From the NCBI GenBank assembly GCA_963556195.1, contig OY744537.1, positions 18,739,274 through 18,803,273 on the forward strand: DNA of 64,000 nucleotides, given 5' to 3'. Origin of the DNA: Sepiola atlantica (Eukaryota; Mollusca; Cephalopoda; Sepiida; Sepiolidae). Below, piece by piece: positions 52,357 through 63,871 of the stretch. Under the pieces are notes generated by a model. That model worked only from the letters and a program-made list of their open reading frames with translations. It was not told the origin of the DNA and made no database searches. Made by a program: the position numbers and the translations under genes. Position 1 is the first letter of the stretch, and each line of letters begins with the position of its first letter.

Positions 52357-52404
52357 GCCCTAAGTAAAACAAAAACCTAAAAAATTGAAAAAGAATAATA
52401 CATT

Positions 52405-52692
52405 AATGTAGTTTGCTTGAAGCATTGTGTGTAATGTATATATGAAGATAATTTATAGGAGGCGATTCGAATGCAGAGATGTATCGGATATAAGTGGATT
52501 GAAAGCAAATTAAGACATGCTCCCTGTTTCCCCGACTGTACCGACATGCAGAAGTTTAAAACTAATGTAAACAGTCATCTCGCTGCACAGATCCCAACTT
52601 AGGATGACATCCAAAACTTCCACCCTAATTCTCAGTAGCCCTTTACATCTACAGTGGTGGCCTGCCTTGTTTGGGGTGAACTATGTTAAAAA
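52405..52692 (+). mobile_element. LINE 3' end with upstream shared repeat
   Basis: 52510-52692 contains CTCCCTGTTTCCCCGACTGT, ACCGACATGCAGAAGTTTAA, GTCATCTCGCTGCACAGATC and TTTGGGGTGAACTATGTTAA, matching the 3' ends at 1690-1910 (-) and 40450-40535 (+). An A-run follows. 52405-52500 is the block shared with 37540-37640. Confidence 0.75.
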
Positions 52693-52694
52693 AA

Positions 52695-53550
52695 AATAAT
52701 TTAATTAGTTTTTCAGTATTCTACGTTTTATCAATATCATTTTTTAAATTATTTTTTTGTTTATAATTATAATTACAATTTTACTTGATATCTGTGGCGT
52801 CTGATGTAGGGTTCATATAACATAATATTTCGGGAAATAATTCCCTTCTTCAAATATTGGTTGTACTTCCGTTTCAAATGTGCAAAAGAGGACCGTATGC
52901 AAAGCAAACAATTTTTAAAAATTAAAAAATTAAATTAAAACTTAGGGTTTTAATCAAATAAATACGAAATGAACAACTAACAATATGAAACTATGTTAAT
53001 GGAAATAGGCTTAAATTTTCTTTTCGGTTTGTTTATTTTTTCAACGCACAGACATACAACTCACTAAAAAAGCATCATTCAAATGACTAAGACACAGGAA
53101 AACACCATTTTTTTCCTTTCATTCCATTTATGTCAGTGATAAAGACAGGATCAATCTTTAGTCTCTTTAGCTGAATCTTCTATAAATAACATCTTATTAT
53201 CACAAATATGACCACAGGCAGTTGGCAATCTTAAGAGAAGGGTTAAATTTTATTGTCCGGAAACGAAAATCATAATTGAATATAACCAGCGAAGATACTA
53301 AAAACGTTTGCAGTCAGGCTTCTAAATAAATCTTGAAAGATGAAGAAGACCAAAAATCCCTCTCTCCATCCATTCTTCCCTCAAGCTCATTTATTTATTT
53401 GTTATGTTTCTTTGGGAATCTTGCTTCTCAACTTAATCCTCACCAAGAAGGAGAAACGGGGGAGATACAGAAGAGAGAGAAGAGAGAGGGGATAGATAAT
53501 TTTGCTTCCCTAAAATAAAAATAAAAACTTTTAAAACTTAGTGTACAGAC
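52695..53550. other. No recognised feature
   Basis: AT-rich. The ORF at 53333-53518 (+) reads a GA-rich patch and is not supported. Confidence 0.5.
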
Positions 53551-53557
53551 ATTTAAA

Positions 53558-54130
53558 CTACAAGAGCCAGATACGTCCTAATATGGGATACTGTTGCCAC
53601 ATCTGGGGAGGTGCTGCTCAGAGTACTCTCTCCTGCCTTGACAGAGTACAGAATCAACTTCGAAATCTCCTGGGCGATGATCTCTTATCTTCCCTATAGT
53701 CCCTTTCTCATAGAGAGGACGTTGCTAGTCTTTCTCTACTCTATTGTTATTTTCATGCTAGAGGCTCGTCTGAGCTCTAATCTCAGGTTCCCTTCTGTAA
53801 ACCATTCACAGTAAAACCTCGTCTAGCGTCAACCACTGTAAAAATATTTTCCTTCCTTCCTTCCTGTGTACCTAAAACTAAACGGAACTGCTATAAACTA
53901 AATTTATTTCCAAATATTTCCCATCTGTAGAATACAATACCATGGGGCTGCTTCCTAGCTGAATACAACATGATCATTTTGAAGTCCAATGTCAACAAAT
54001 TCTTGTTGAGCCCTCCACTAAAATCAAATTCTGACCATTTAATGCATCGTTTCCAATCCCCTCATCACCAACTGACAATCTCATTAACCCTTATCCTCGA
54101 GTGGCCTTCAGCTTTGATAAGAGGTGACAC
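53558..54130 (+). mobile_element. LINE (CR1/Jockey-like) RT C-terminus, copy 2
   Basis: Frames give MGYCCHIWGGAAQSTL, SCLDRVQNQLRNLLGDDL, SHREDVASLSLLYCYFHARG, then ISHLWNTIPWGCFLAEYNMI and VNKFLLSPPL. These are hallmarks of the segment after the RT domain of CR1/L2/Jockey LINEs. At least three frameshifts. The ORFs 53611-53814 and 53970-54176 are parts of it. Confidence 0.82.
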
Positions 54131-54365
54131 ATTAATATATAAAGCAAATATCACTATACAGATCAAATTCTGTTAATTATTTTGCTCGATAGTTCCATAT
54201 GTAATCTCGATTCCTTTTACCATTATTTTTTAATTAATTTAATTTTATCTACAAATGTCCGATGTTATTGCTGTTTTTAATTTGATATGCTAACTCATTC
54301 CTAAAATATATTACTTTATTAGGGAAAAAAAAAATTACATTTTAAATCTTCCTTGACAATAACAT

Positions 54366-54590
54366 TTTTTGGTTGAGATCAAAGTGTAGTATCTGTTCTG
54401 ATACTACACTTCTTCTGTTCTGTCATCAGTTGGTGAGGGAGAAATTCTTTTAGACTGTGGCAATTTTTTAATTTTTGCCCCAATCCAGAGTGCCCTTTTT
54501 GGGGCGAGCTCGCTTTTCCATACATTAAAAAACTGACCTTGTGTCTAACTCTGCTGTCGCGGCGAGGCAAGTAAATGGAGACAATAACAT
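54366..54590 (+). mobile_element. U2-headed SINE, family 2
   Basis: Head TTGAGATCAAAGTGTAGTAT, then CTGTTCTGATACTAC, followed by the family-2 body shared with 48325-48525 (GGCAATTTTTTAATTTTTGC, CAATCCAGAGTGCCC, TTTTCCATACATTAAAAAAC) and the 3' end GACCTTGTGTCTAACTCTGC, then AAGTAAATGGAGACAATAAC. The best-preserved copy of this family in the window. Confidence 0.82.
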
Positions 54591-54604
54591 TCCAAACAAT
54601 TTAC

Positions 54605-55862
54605 TAAAAAATAAAAACATTCTTAACGTTTGTATGTAGCAATGCTCCAGATTGTTAGGGAAAGAAATTCTTCAAGTCAAATTTTATATCAATTTAATTT
54701 TTTTTAAATAAAGACTAAAAACATTCTTAACGTTTGTATGTAGCAATGCTCAAGATTTTTAGGGAAAGAAATTCTTCAAGTCAAATTTTATATCAATTTA
54801 ATTTTTTTTAAATAAAGAATAAAAACATTCTTAACGTTTGTATGTAGCAATGCTCCAGATTTTTAGGGAAAGAAATTCTTCAAGTCAAATTTTATATCAA
54901 TTTAATTTTTTAAAAATAAAGACTAAAAACATTCTTAACGTTTGTATGTAGCAATGCTCAAGATTTTTAGGGAAATAAATTCTTCAAGTCAAATTTTATA
55001 TCAATTTAATTTTTTTTAAATAAAGACTAAAAACATTCTTAACGTTTGTATGTAGCAATGCTCAAGATTTTTAGGGAAAGAAATTCTTCAAGTCAAATTT
55101 TATATCAATTTAATTTTTTTAAAATAAAGAATAAAAACATTCTTAACGTTTGTATGTAGCAATGCTCCAGATACTTAGGGAAAGAAATTCTTCAAGTCAA
55201 ATTTTATATCAATTTAATTTTTTTAAAATAAAAAATAAAAACATTCTTAACGTTTGTATGTAGCAATGCTCCAGATACTTAGGGAAAGAAATTCTTCAAG
55301 TCAAATTTTATATCAATTTAATTTTTTTTAAATAAAAAATAAAAACATTCTTAACGTTTGTATGTAGCAATGCTCCAGATTCTTAGGGAAAGAAATTTTC
55401 AAGTCAAATTTTATATCAATTTAATTTTAAAAAAATAAAAATAAAAACATTCTTAAAGTTTGTATGTAGCAATGCTCCAGATTTTTAGGGAAAGAAATTC
55501 TTCAAGTCAAATTTTATATCAATTTAATTTTTTTTAAATAAAAAATAAAAACATTCTTAACGTTTGTATGTAGCAATGCTCCAGATTCTTAGGGAAAGAA
55601 ATTTTCAAGTCAAATTTTATATCAATTTAATTTTAAAAAAATAAAAATAAAAACATTCTTAAAGTTTGTATGTAGTAATGCTCCAGATTTTTAGGGAAAG
55701 AAATTCTTCAAGTCAAATTTTATATCAATTTAATTTTTTTTAAATAAAAAATAAAAACATTCTTAACGTTTGTATGTGGCAATGCTCCAGATTGTTAGGG
55801 AAACAAAATTCTTCGAGTCAAATTTTATATCAATTTAATTTTAAAAAAATAAAAAATAAATG
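54605..55862. repeat. Tandem array, about 103-bp unit, 12 copies
   Basis: Unit: AATAAAAACATTCTTAACGT, TTGTATGTAGCAATGCTCCA, GAT, then TAGGGAAAGAAATTCTTCAA, GTCAAATTTTATATCAATTT, AATTTTTTTTAAATAAA. Copies differ mostly by ATTGTT/ATTTTT/ATACTT/ATTCTT variants and by the length of the T/A stretch. Two non-adjacent units share CTTAAAG and TTTTCAAG variants, evidence of two-unit homogenisation. Confidence 0.95.
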
Positions 55863-56234
55863 TTTTTACAGCCCCTCTTCTTTATGAAGACCACTTGTAA
55901 ATGATATAGCTTGTTGAACCCCGAGAACTGAAACCTCCTTGGCAAGAATCTATCCCTGGATATTTGGGGTAAATTTCACTATTTCCAAATTGCCTATGTA
56001 ACAAGACACCTCCCTTGTTCATTTGATTCCTCGGTCTATTTCATTATCTTAACTGTGCTAACTGCTGCCATCATTCATGTCTATACAACACTGTGACTTT
56101 TGGGAGGATCATCATCAGCATCAAACAAATCATTGCTGTCAGATCCAAACATTCTACTTGACACATCGTTTATGTATACCATATGTGCAAAATTATTTTA
56201 TGGAATAGCCGATGAGCATGGCAACAGACTAGTA
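55863..56234. other. Unassigned sequence left of element H
   Basis: Moderately GC-richer than average. The ORF at 56100-56288 (+) is unsupported. 56165-56210 (CATCGTTTATGTATACCATA and onward) has no partner I can find. Confidence 0.4.
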
Positions 56235-56835
56235 GAAACAAGCCGCGCGTATGTGACTCGATGTGGCGAGTGTAAAATGCAACAATAAATTTGGGCAATT
56301 TGGGCCATTTTTTACCCCCCTTTGACCCCCTGGGGGCGCGAACCAGAATTTTTCTGAGGTCAAGGATGCTCATTTTATATCCAGAACAATTGCCTCTACA
56401 TTTTGCCCAAGTTTCAGAAAAATTGAATGGATGGATCAAACGTTATGGGAGAAATAGGTCATTTTTTGCAATTTTGGGGGCTTTTGTACCCCCTGGTGGC
56501 GCGAACCAGATATTTTCCAAGGTCAGCGATACTTATTTTCTATTAGGATCAATTGCCTCCACATTTTGGCCAAGTTTCAGAGAAATTAAATAGATGGATG
56601 AAAAGTTACGGGGCAAAAAATGACATTTTTTGCCCTTTTGGGGCCTTTTCACCCCCTGGGGGGCTAACCAGATTTGTTTTCAAAAATCGGAAAATGTCAC
56701 TTTCTAACCTGACCAAAGTTACAACTTCATGCAAAATTTCAGAGAAATTCAATCGATGGTTGCGGAGAAAAATCCGGACGGACGGACGGAAATGCCTCAA
56801 AACATAGGTCCCCCGATTTTATAAATCGGGGGACC
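56235..56835 (+). mobile_element. Hairpin-ended, internally repeated element H, copy 2
   Basis: Aligns with 8194-8812 throughout. It lacks the GGTCCCCC block near the 5' end. The 3' hairpin at 56807-56835 is perfect here (GGTCCCCCGATTT/AAATCGGGGGACC, loop TAT). The GGACGGACGGACGGA motif precedes it. ORFs at 56291-56593, 56553-56807 and on the minus strand are repeat shadows. Confidence 0.8.
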
Positions 56836-56839
56836 AATA

Positions 56840-56960
56840 AGGACACAAACACATCACTAAAGCTGAACCAAGATATTTCGGTCGATTTGTACGACCATAT
56901 TCATTTGGTAACAATAAGCTTTATTAACCAGAAATCTACATTTTATAGATACAGTGAAGC
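56840..56960 (-). repeat. SINE tail remnant adjoining element H
   Basis: The complement carries ACCAAATGAATATGGTCGTA, CAAATCGACCGAAATATCTT and GGTTCAGCTTTAGTGATGTG, matching 24105-24180. Element H therefore probably inserted into or beside this repeat. Confidence 0.7.
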
Positions 56961-57730
56961 ATGGAAGGTGATCCAAGGAGAGAAGCGGATATAAGAGGGT
57001 GAGAGAAGAAAAAGTAGAAGTTGTAGGTAGTGGGTTGAGTATGTGAGGAGAAGGGGGAGATTCAAGGCAGGGGGAAGAGTATGCCATATGTATATATCCC
57101 ATTCTCATAGCCTGTAGACCATTAGGGTATGAGGCTGCTGGACATGCATAAAAAGCAAAGACGATCTTTTTAAAACTTTATTTGATTTATAATTGTAAAA
57201 TTATATATATAAAAAAAAAGAACTGAAATAGTAAAAAGATGGTATGGGGTTGGAGCAGGATTACACGAGTTCTCATTCATTTCTGGAAAACGTTGGATGC
57301 GTTTAAAGACTTGAAATTTACTAAAAGTTATTTCCATAAATGTCACTGTATTTACACCTCTTCTCATCCAATCAATGCTGGATACATCCTTAGACCTCAC
57401 TCCAAAAAAGTTCATTTTATAAAATGTAAAAGTAAGAATTTAAAAAAATCAAGCTGGTATTATGAGCTGAGGATAGGACATCAAGTTGGTTATTGTAAAA
57501 AATATTCATTTACTTGCAATCACCATGGACCTTATTAGTGCACAGAGAATCAGAAAAAAACTTACTTTCATTTTTATTAGTAAATGTTCGAAAAACACTG
57601 AAACCAATTCAGAGAGTAGGATACTGATTTCTCTTTTTTTCTATTATATTGAAGCGGTTGCAAAAGTTTGCACATGAATTAGAGAAGCAGTTAGGAGGGA
57701 GAGGTGTATTCAAAAGGTCACATGACAGAA
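56960..57730. other. No recognised feature
   Basis: GA-rich at 56970-57070. ORFs at 57239-57538 (+) and 57170-57415 (-) overlap on opposite strands and match nothing I know. Confidence 0.45.
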
Positions 57731-57732
57731 AA

Positions 57733-57825
57733 AGGGAGAAGTTTTAAAAGAGGACTGCTATAAAAGGGAGAAGTTTTAAAAGAGGACTGCTATAAAAGGG
57801 AGAAGTTATAAAAGAGGACTGCTAT
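57733..57825. repeat. 32-bp tandem repeat, three copies
   Basis: AAAAGGGAGAAGTTTTAAAA, then GAGGACTGCTAT, three times; the third copy has TTATAAAA. Confidence 0.95.
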
Positions 57826-58127
57826 ATTTCCGTCTGTGTGTGTATCTATCCGGCTAAAAGTTAAAAACTATACAAGATACACTTCCAAGCCTTACATGAT
57901 CAGATTCAGTTTGACTCCGACTATGCTATGGTAAAATAAAAATAAAAATACTGTAGTATTCATTATCTCAAGGTCACCAGTGTTTACAGTGTATGTATGC
58001 TAAACAAAAAAGATGTTTTTTTTTTCTTTTCTTATTAGTAGTTATTTCAGAAACACTGAAATTAGGTCAAACAGTCAGTCAGTTGTTTTTTGTTCTTTCT
58101 ATTATATTGCACCAGTTGCCAAAGAGA

Positions 58128-58812
58128 GAGAGGGGGGAGCGGTCAGAAGGAGAGGTAGAGAGAGGAGGGCCACTCAAAAGAGGTAGAGAGAGAGGTAGAG
58201 AGAGGAGGGCCACTCAAAAGAGGTAGAGAGAGAGGTAGAGAGAGTGGGGACACTCAAAAGAGGTAGAGAGAGTGGGGACACTCAAAAGAGGTAGAGAGAG
58301 TGGGGACACTCAAAAGAGGTAGAGAGAGAGTGGGGACACTCAAAAGAGGTAGAGAGAGAGAGTGGGGACACTCAAAAGAGGTAGAGAGAGAGAGTGGGGA
58401 CACTCAAAAGAGGTAGAGAGAGAGAGTGGGGACACTCAAAAGAGGTAGAGAGAGAGAGTGGGGACACTCAAAAGAGGTAGAGAGAGAGAGTGGGGACACT
58501 CAAAAGAGGTAGAGAGAGAGAGTGGGGACACTCAAAAGAGGTAGAGAGAGAGAGTGGGGACACTCAAAAGAAGTAGAGAGAGGGGGACACTCAAAAGAGG
58601 TAGAGAGAGAGGGGACACTCAAAAGAGGTAGAGAGAGGGGGACACTCAAAAGAGGTAGAGAGAGGGGGACACTGAAAAGAGGTAGAGAGAGAGGGGACAC
58701 TCAAAAGAGGTAGAGAGAGGGGGACACTCAAAAGAGGTAGAGAGAGAGGGGACACTCAAAAGAGGTAGAGAGAGGGGGACACTCAAAAGAGGTAGAGAAA
58801 GAGGCAGTCAGA
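58128..58812. repeat. GA-rich minisatellite, 28-32-bp unit, about 21 copies
   Basis: Unit GACACTCAAAAGAGGTAGAG with a variable (AG)n and TGGGG or GGGG. The array shows blocks: GGAGGGCCACTC units first, then AGAGTGGGGACACTC units, then GAGGGGACACTC units. The opposite-strand reading (SVPLSLPLL repeats) is not a gene. Confidence 0.95.
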
Positions 58813-58814
58813 GG

Positions 58815-59030
58815 GAGAGGGAGAGAGAAACGGTTTGAGAGAAAAATGTTATGCACATTTTTTTTTTTTAACTCTTCTATTTTTTAACCATACCCCCGGC
58901 ATCGACGGGTAGCCCTGCTAGCCACAAAATACTTCACTGATAGGAAGGAAACTTGCAATATCATTTAATCAGACATTCGTACACAGACTTTTGATTTCTA
59001 CTGCAAACGTCTCTTTCTCTTGTCCAGAAC
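58815..59030. other. Unassigned, with a repeat end at 58880-58925
   Basis: CATACCCCCGGCATCGACGG, then GTAGCCCTGCTAGCC, resembles the GC-rich repeat ends at 29108-29150 and 44132-44170. Confidence 0.4.
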
Positions 59031-59034
59031 CGAC

Positions 59035-59815
59035 ATTTACTATGTAACAAATCAATCACTAACATGGCTTTATGCCTGGGTGGGGCACAACAGATGCTAT
59101 TTTCATTCTGAGGCAGTTGCAGGAAAAATATCTCAGCAGGAACAAGCAGTTATTCTTTGCTTTTGTCGACCTGGAAAAGGCATTCAACCATGTTCCTTGA
59201 GCTGTTCTTGGTTGGGCAATGAGAAGACTCAATGGTGAGGAGTTGATTGTGCATCTTGTATAATCTATGTACAGCAACGCTAGGAACAGGGTTCTTGTCA
59301 ATAACTCCTAAGTGCTAGTTATCTTTGTGCTTGAGGAATTATCTAGGGAATGTTGTACAGGATACCCTGAGGAATCGTTGTATACTGCATGTTTAGTATT
59401 AATTTTTGAGTCAGAAGAACTGTGTACAACAAAGTTCAATCTGTAGAAAACCAACATAGAGAAGACGAAAGCAAGGATGAGTAGTCGTAACCTGCATAAT
59501 TTTAAAGATTCTGGCAATTTTCTTTGTGGTTTTTACAGATCAGGTTGCCGTTATTGGGTTCGCAACAGATGCAGTGTGTTGTTAGGAATAGCGATCCCTA
59601 TTAAAGACTGTGGAAGTCGTGCTGGTACTGGTCATCCAGTTGAGGCCAGGCCTTGTACTGAGTTCTCTGTGGACGGTCAGCAGAAGTTGGAAATCGTGCA
59701 CTCTTTTTGCTATCTTGATGATATGAACTGTGCTGATGGAGGACGTGAATTAAATTTGATCTCACGTGTATGTACTGCATGGGGAAGTTCCGTGAGCTTC
59801 TTCGCAGTTTAAAGT
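59035..59815 (+). mobile_element. RTE-like LINE RT fragment with a C-terminal cysteine-rich region, pseudogenic
   Basis: Frames read GTTDAIFILRQLQEKYLSRN, then KQLFFAFVDLEKAFNHVP (RT palm motif A region, FVDLEKAF), VLGWAMRRLNGEELIVHLV, MYSNARNRV and VLEELSRECCTGYPEESLYT, where the YADD catalytic box has been lost (YTACL instead). KTNIEKTKARMSS and then a cysteine-rich stretch GNFLCGFYRSGCRYWVRNRC follow, ending QKLEIVHSFCYLDDMNCADG. The Cys pattern recalls the zinc-finger-like insert after the RT in one widespread animal LINE group. Stops and frameshifts throughout the first half; ORFs 59020-59238 and 59477-59812 are pieces. Confidence 0.85.
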
Positions 59816-59819
59816 GAAT

Positions 59820-60030
59820 CAGACAAAATCAGACATTGAAACATCTATCAGAAGTACTCACGAAAAGTTAATGCACAAAAGGACTAAAGAATATCTTGTG
59901 AATCTTATGCAACAAATATATACGATGTATCTGAATCAGGATTGACTGATTAAATCTATGATCAAAGTATAATTGCGTTTATGTAGACATCCACTATTTT
60001 CATTATTATTATTATTATTTACTCACTAGG
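59820..60030. other. Spacer between LINE and satellite
   Basis: AT-rich, ending in an (ATT)n tract at 60003-60019 from which the satellite may have grown. Confidence 0.5.
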
Positions 60031-60032
60031 AG

Positions 60033-61165
60033 ATTATTATTAATATCATTATTATGTATTAATATCATTATTATGTATTAATATTATTATTATGTATTAA
60101 TATCATTATTATGTATTAATATTATTATTATGTATTAATATCATTATTATGTATTAATATCATTATTATGTATTAATATCATTATTATGTATTAATATCA
60201 TTATTATGTATTAATATCATTATTATGTATTAATATCATTATTATGTATTAATATCATTATTATGTATTAATATCATTATTATGTATTAATATCATTATT
60301 ATGTATTAATATCATTATTATGTATTAATATCATTATTATGTATTAATATCATTATTATGTATTAATATCATTATTATGTATTAATATTATTATTATGTA
60401 TTAATATCATTATTATGTATTAATATCATTATTATGTATTAATATCATTATTATGTATTAATATCATTATTATGTATTAACATTATTATGTATTAATATC
60501 ATTATTATGTATTAATATTATTATTATGTATTAATATCATTATTATGTATTAATATCATTATTATGTATTAATATTATTATTATGTATTAATATCATTAT
60601 TATGTATTAATATCATTATTATGTATTAATATCATTATTATGTATTAATATCATTATTATGTATTAATATCATTATTATGTATTAATATCATTATTATGT
60701 ATTAATATCATTATTATGTATTAATATCATTATTATGTATTAATATCATTATTATGTATTAATATCATTATTATGTATTAATATCATTATTATGTATTAA
60801 TATCATTATTATGTATTAATATTATTATTATGTATTAATATCATTATTATGTATTAATATCATTATTATGTATTAATATTATTATTATGTATTAATATCA
60901 TTATTATGTATTAATATCATTATTATGTATTAATATCATTATTATGTATTAATATCATTATTATGTATTAATATTATTATTATGTATTAATATTATTATT
61001 ATGTATTAATATCATTATTATGTATTAATATCATTATTATGTATTAATATCATTATTATGTATTAATATCATTATTATGTATTAATATTATTATTATGTA
61101 TTAATATTATTATTATGTATTAATATTATTATTATGTATTAATATTATTATTATGTATTTATATC
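60033..61165. repeat. 19-bp satellite, about 59 copies
   Basis: Unit GTATTAATATCATTATTAT. Units differ almost only at one position (C or T in ATATCATT/ATATTATT); the T form occurs in about one fifth of units and is concentrated at the 3' end. One unit near 60475-60485 is shortened (TATTAACATTATTATG). No ORF and AT content near 90 percent. Confidence 0.97.
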
Positions 61166-61169
61166 TAGG

Positions 61170-61488
61170 TATAAACTGCACCATTTTAAAGTTTGTTCAT
61201 CGCATACTTTTCGGGTTACTTTAGCTGAACTTTTAGAAATGTCGTATGAAGTTTTACAGTATTCCACGTATCCCCAATATTTCACATCAGCAGATTACCA
61301 ATTATTTAAGCATTATGAAATTTACATTTGCAACAAAAGATTCAGACATGTTTATTTATTGAATTTCTAACAACTAAGTCTAAATATTTCTAAGGAGATG
61401 GTATCTTATCCTTATTTGATCATGGGATAAAAGCTTATTGATTCAAGTGAATACTATTTTGATGAAATAATTGCTAGTTTTATTTATG

Positions 61489-61495
<7 letters not shown>
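61170..61495. other. No recognised feature
   Basis: AT-rich, ending at a (TA)n tract at 61494-61521. Confidence 0.5.
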
Positions 61496-61521
<26 letters not shown>

Positions 61522-61524
<3 letters not shown>

Positions 61525-61590
61525 TATGTGAGGTTCGAACTCATCACTTCAGCCTCTTAGTATGGTGTGCTAACCTCTCTCTCTCTCTCT
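61522..61590 (-). repeat. tRNA-like SINE head, minus strand
   Basis: The minus strand has GGTTAGCACACCATACTAAG and GATGAGTTCGAACCTCAC, the second a good B box. The A box is poor. It starts in a (CT)n tract and ends in (TA)n. Confidence 0.55.
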
Positions 61591-61594
61591 CAAA

Positions 61595-63050
61595 TGTTAG
61601 TTAAACCCATAACAGACGGCGTTCTATCTGTCTTCCTTCCCCCTTTCTTTACTTTCTCTTCATTTTCCCCTATCATCTAATGGCAACAAAAGAGAGGAGA
61701 AAAAAGCGAAAGGGAAAAATCAAAACTTCTTTTGCTTCTTTTTTACAGGTGAATCTTTAAAGATGTGTCTTATTAATCCCCCCACCTCCTCCTGGTGTCC
61801 ATGGGTATAGTAGGAGTACATCTTAATTAGGGAGTGAAAACTCCATCAGTGTTCTTTATTCATTAATAAAAAAAATAATAAAAAAATGATCAGGATTAAA
61901 TATAAAAATCGCTGAAATCGATTGAAACTAATCTTTTTGTTTTTAACAACACAAACCAACATTTGCCCAAACTGACTTACTGAACAGTTTTAGGTACATA
62001 AATAGCTTTGTTAACAAAGCTATTTAAGTCAAAGAAATAAGGAAAAATCGACTTTACTTTATAGATTAACATCATAATTATTGCATTTTACATATGTTAC
62101 TACTTCTTTCCTACATTGGCCATTATGATATCTTAAGCCTATGAAATATTTACAGATACTTACAGATGATTAGGATGATAATAATAATAGTAGTTAATAT
62201 TCAGTAAAATGAAGTGAAACTAATGCAATCTTTAAGATCATAGTTATAATCTCTCACCTGGCATATATAGGCGCCTGAGGTAGTCAATGTTAGAACTTTC
62301 AGGAGAGGTATTTGTTGATATAGTGATATGCAAAATGATTGCACAAACAAATCAGAGGCTGGAAAAACATCTGCTCAAAAGTGCTAAAGATTCCCAACAA
62401 CAGGCATTGCACCGGAAAATACTGCACAACTGTGTGAGATTATCTGTCCAAAATTCGAGCACAATATCCATGTTATATTTGCAAGACCATAGGATTATTC
62501 AACAGTCGTTCACTGTTCAGTGCATTTCAGTGGATTTTATAGTAGAGGAGACACATTGCTTCAAAATTTGTTCCAATATGGCTGAATAGCAAGCAGAAAC
62601 AACCACGCCATGTTGCTGTCTGCGGGTACTGCTAAAGGAAAATGTTTGTTGTTAATAATGCCACGAGCCAAATGAAAACTTTCTTTTTTGTCATACAAAC
62701 ATTTGAATGATAATAAAATATAAAAAGTAGAATCAGATATCTGTTGGCAATCGTTAGACTGGAAAATATGACAGAAACACACAAGATTACCTACATTAAA
62801 TAAAACATTTACAAGATGTCTATGATAGGATTTTTCTCTAGTTAGAACATATATATATACATATAGATATTATATATATGTACGTATATCTATTATTATT
62901 TTTCAGTTAACACAAAGGTGTATTTACTCGCTCAATTGTGCACGACTAGAGCTCTTAATTTAACATCATATAAACCTTAGTTATTCAAAGAAACATTTAA
63001 TATTTCATCCAAAAACACTTTATTGACAGACAATATATATTTTTATGATA
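61595..63050. other. Unassigned region with one 100-aa ORF
   Basis: ORF 62287-62589 (+) reads MLELSGEVFVDIVICKMIAQ... and has balanced composition, but I recognise no family, and no splice or start context supports it. 61840-61880 on the minus strand (CACTGATGGAGTTTTCACTC) is a hammerhead-like relic (CTGATGG, stem II GGAGT/ACTCC, no GAAA). Confidence 0.4.
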
Positions 63051-63054
63051 TACA

Positions 63055-63110
63055 AAATATTACAAATATTCATAAAGAGGCTTCATCAGTGTATTATTTC
63101 CCATTCAGGC
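63055..63110 (-). repeat. Hammerhead-like relic
   Basis: The minus strand has ACACTGATGAAGCCTCTTTA, then TGAATATTTG. CTGATGA is present and half of a stem II is recognisable, but GAAA and stem III are lost. It probably marks the 3' end of an old SINE. Confidence 0.4.
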
Positions 63111-63119
63111 TGATAAATT

Positions 63120-63630
63120 AAAATGCATCCGACATTCATTTAATCTATACATATTTCTTTTTCACTCAAAATCAAAGGGAAACCTTACTTAACACTGTTT
63201 TTTATATAAAAGTTCATGATGTATTATTCATTATATCTGTTGCCTTTTTCTTTTGTTTTAAGTTTTCATATTCGATCGATAAAAAACATATTTTAAAGTG
63301 TACATATAAAGAATAATTAGCTATCACCAACCGTAATTGTTCGTATTAAAATATTTTTTTTTATTTCTTTCTTCTTCCTGTTCTTCATTCTTTCTCCTTT
63401 TTTTCCAGTTTTTTCTTTCTCATAAAGGCATCAAATCCACGACGTAGCTGTCCATAAATCTCATATAAATCGCTTCCAGTCAAATCAAACAACTTTTATA
63501 GTAATTTAATTAAATTACTAATTTTTATTTTAACTATCATTCTATCCTGTAAAGTCATCCATGATTATTATAATGTAAAATAAAAAATACAAATAAGACT
63601 ACATAATTTAATATTTATTCAATTATCACT
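63120..63630. other. No recognised feature
   Basis: AT-rich with a pyrimidine-rich patch at 63355-63425. No repeat partner seen. Confidence 0.5.
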
Positions 63631-63635
63631 TCCGG

Positions 63636-63637
<2 letters not shown>

Positions 63638-63678
<41 letters not shown>
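63638..63678. repeat. (TA)n microsatellite
   Basis: About 20 TA units bordering repeat C. Confidence 0.95.
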
Positions 63679-63684
<6 letters not shown>

Positions 63685-63871
63685 ATTCTCCAACATCTAT
63701 GCTTACTGATATAACCTTACGAAATTGGAAGGGAAATAAGCCTATTTTAAGATTCCATACAGTGTTCAAACTTCTCTTTTAAGGTAAGTAAACTATACGA
63801 TGTTGCTTAATTTTAGAATCTCATATTTTTTTAACAGTGCTTTACCTTTGAAGGAAGCAATTAAATATTAT

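Noticed and set aside
54605..55862. A CRISPR-like array
   Set aside because: The units are head-to-tail without unique spacers, and the genome is clearly animal. The same holds for 996-1634 and 58128-58812.
58500..58713. Repetitive proline/leucine/serine and arginine/glycine ORFs
   Set aside because: They are readings of the GA-rich minisatellite whose unit lengths happen to keep frame for short distances.
1912..62782. The many 60-136 aa open reading frames as genes
   Set aside because: Almost all fall in repeats, microsatellites or LINE fragments, overlap on opposite strands, or show low complexity. None gives a complete known domain with a start, and no splice-supported exon chain was visible.
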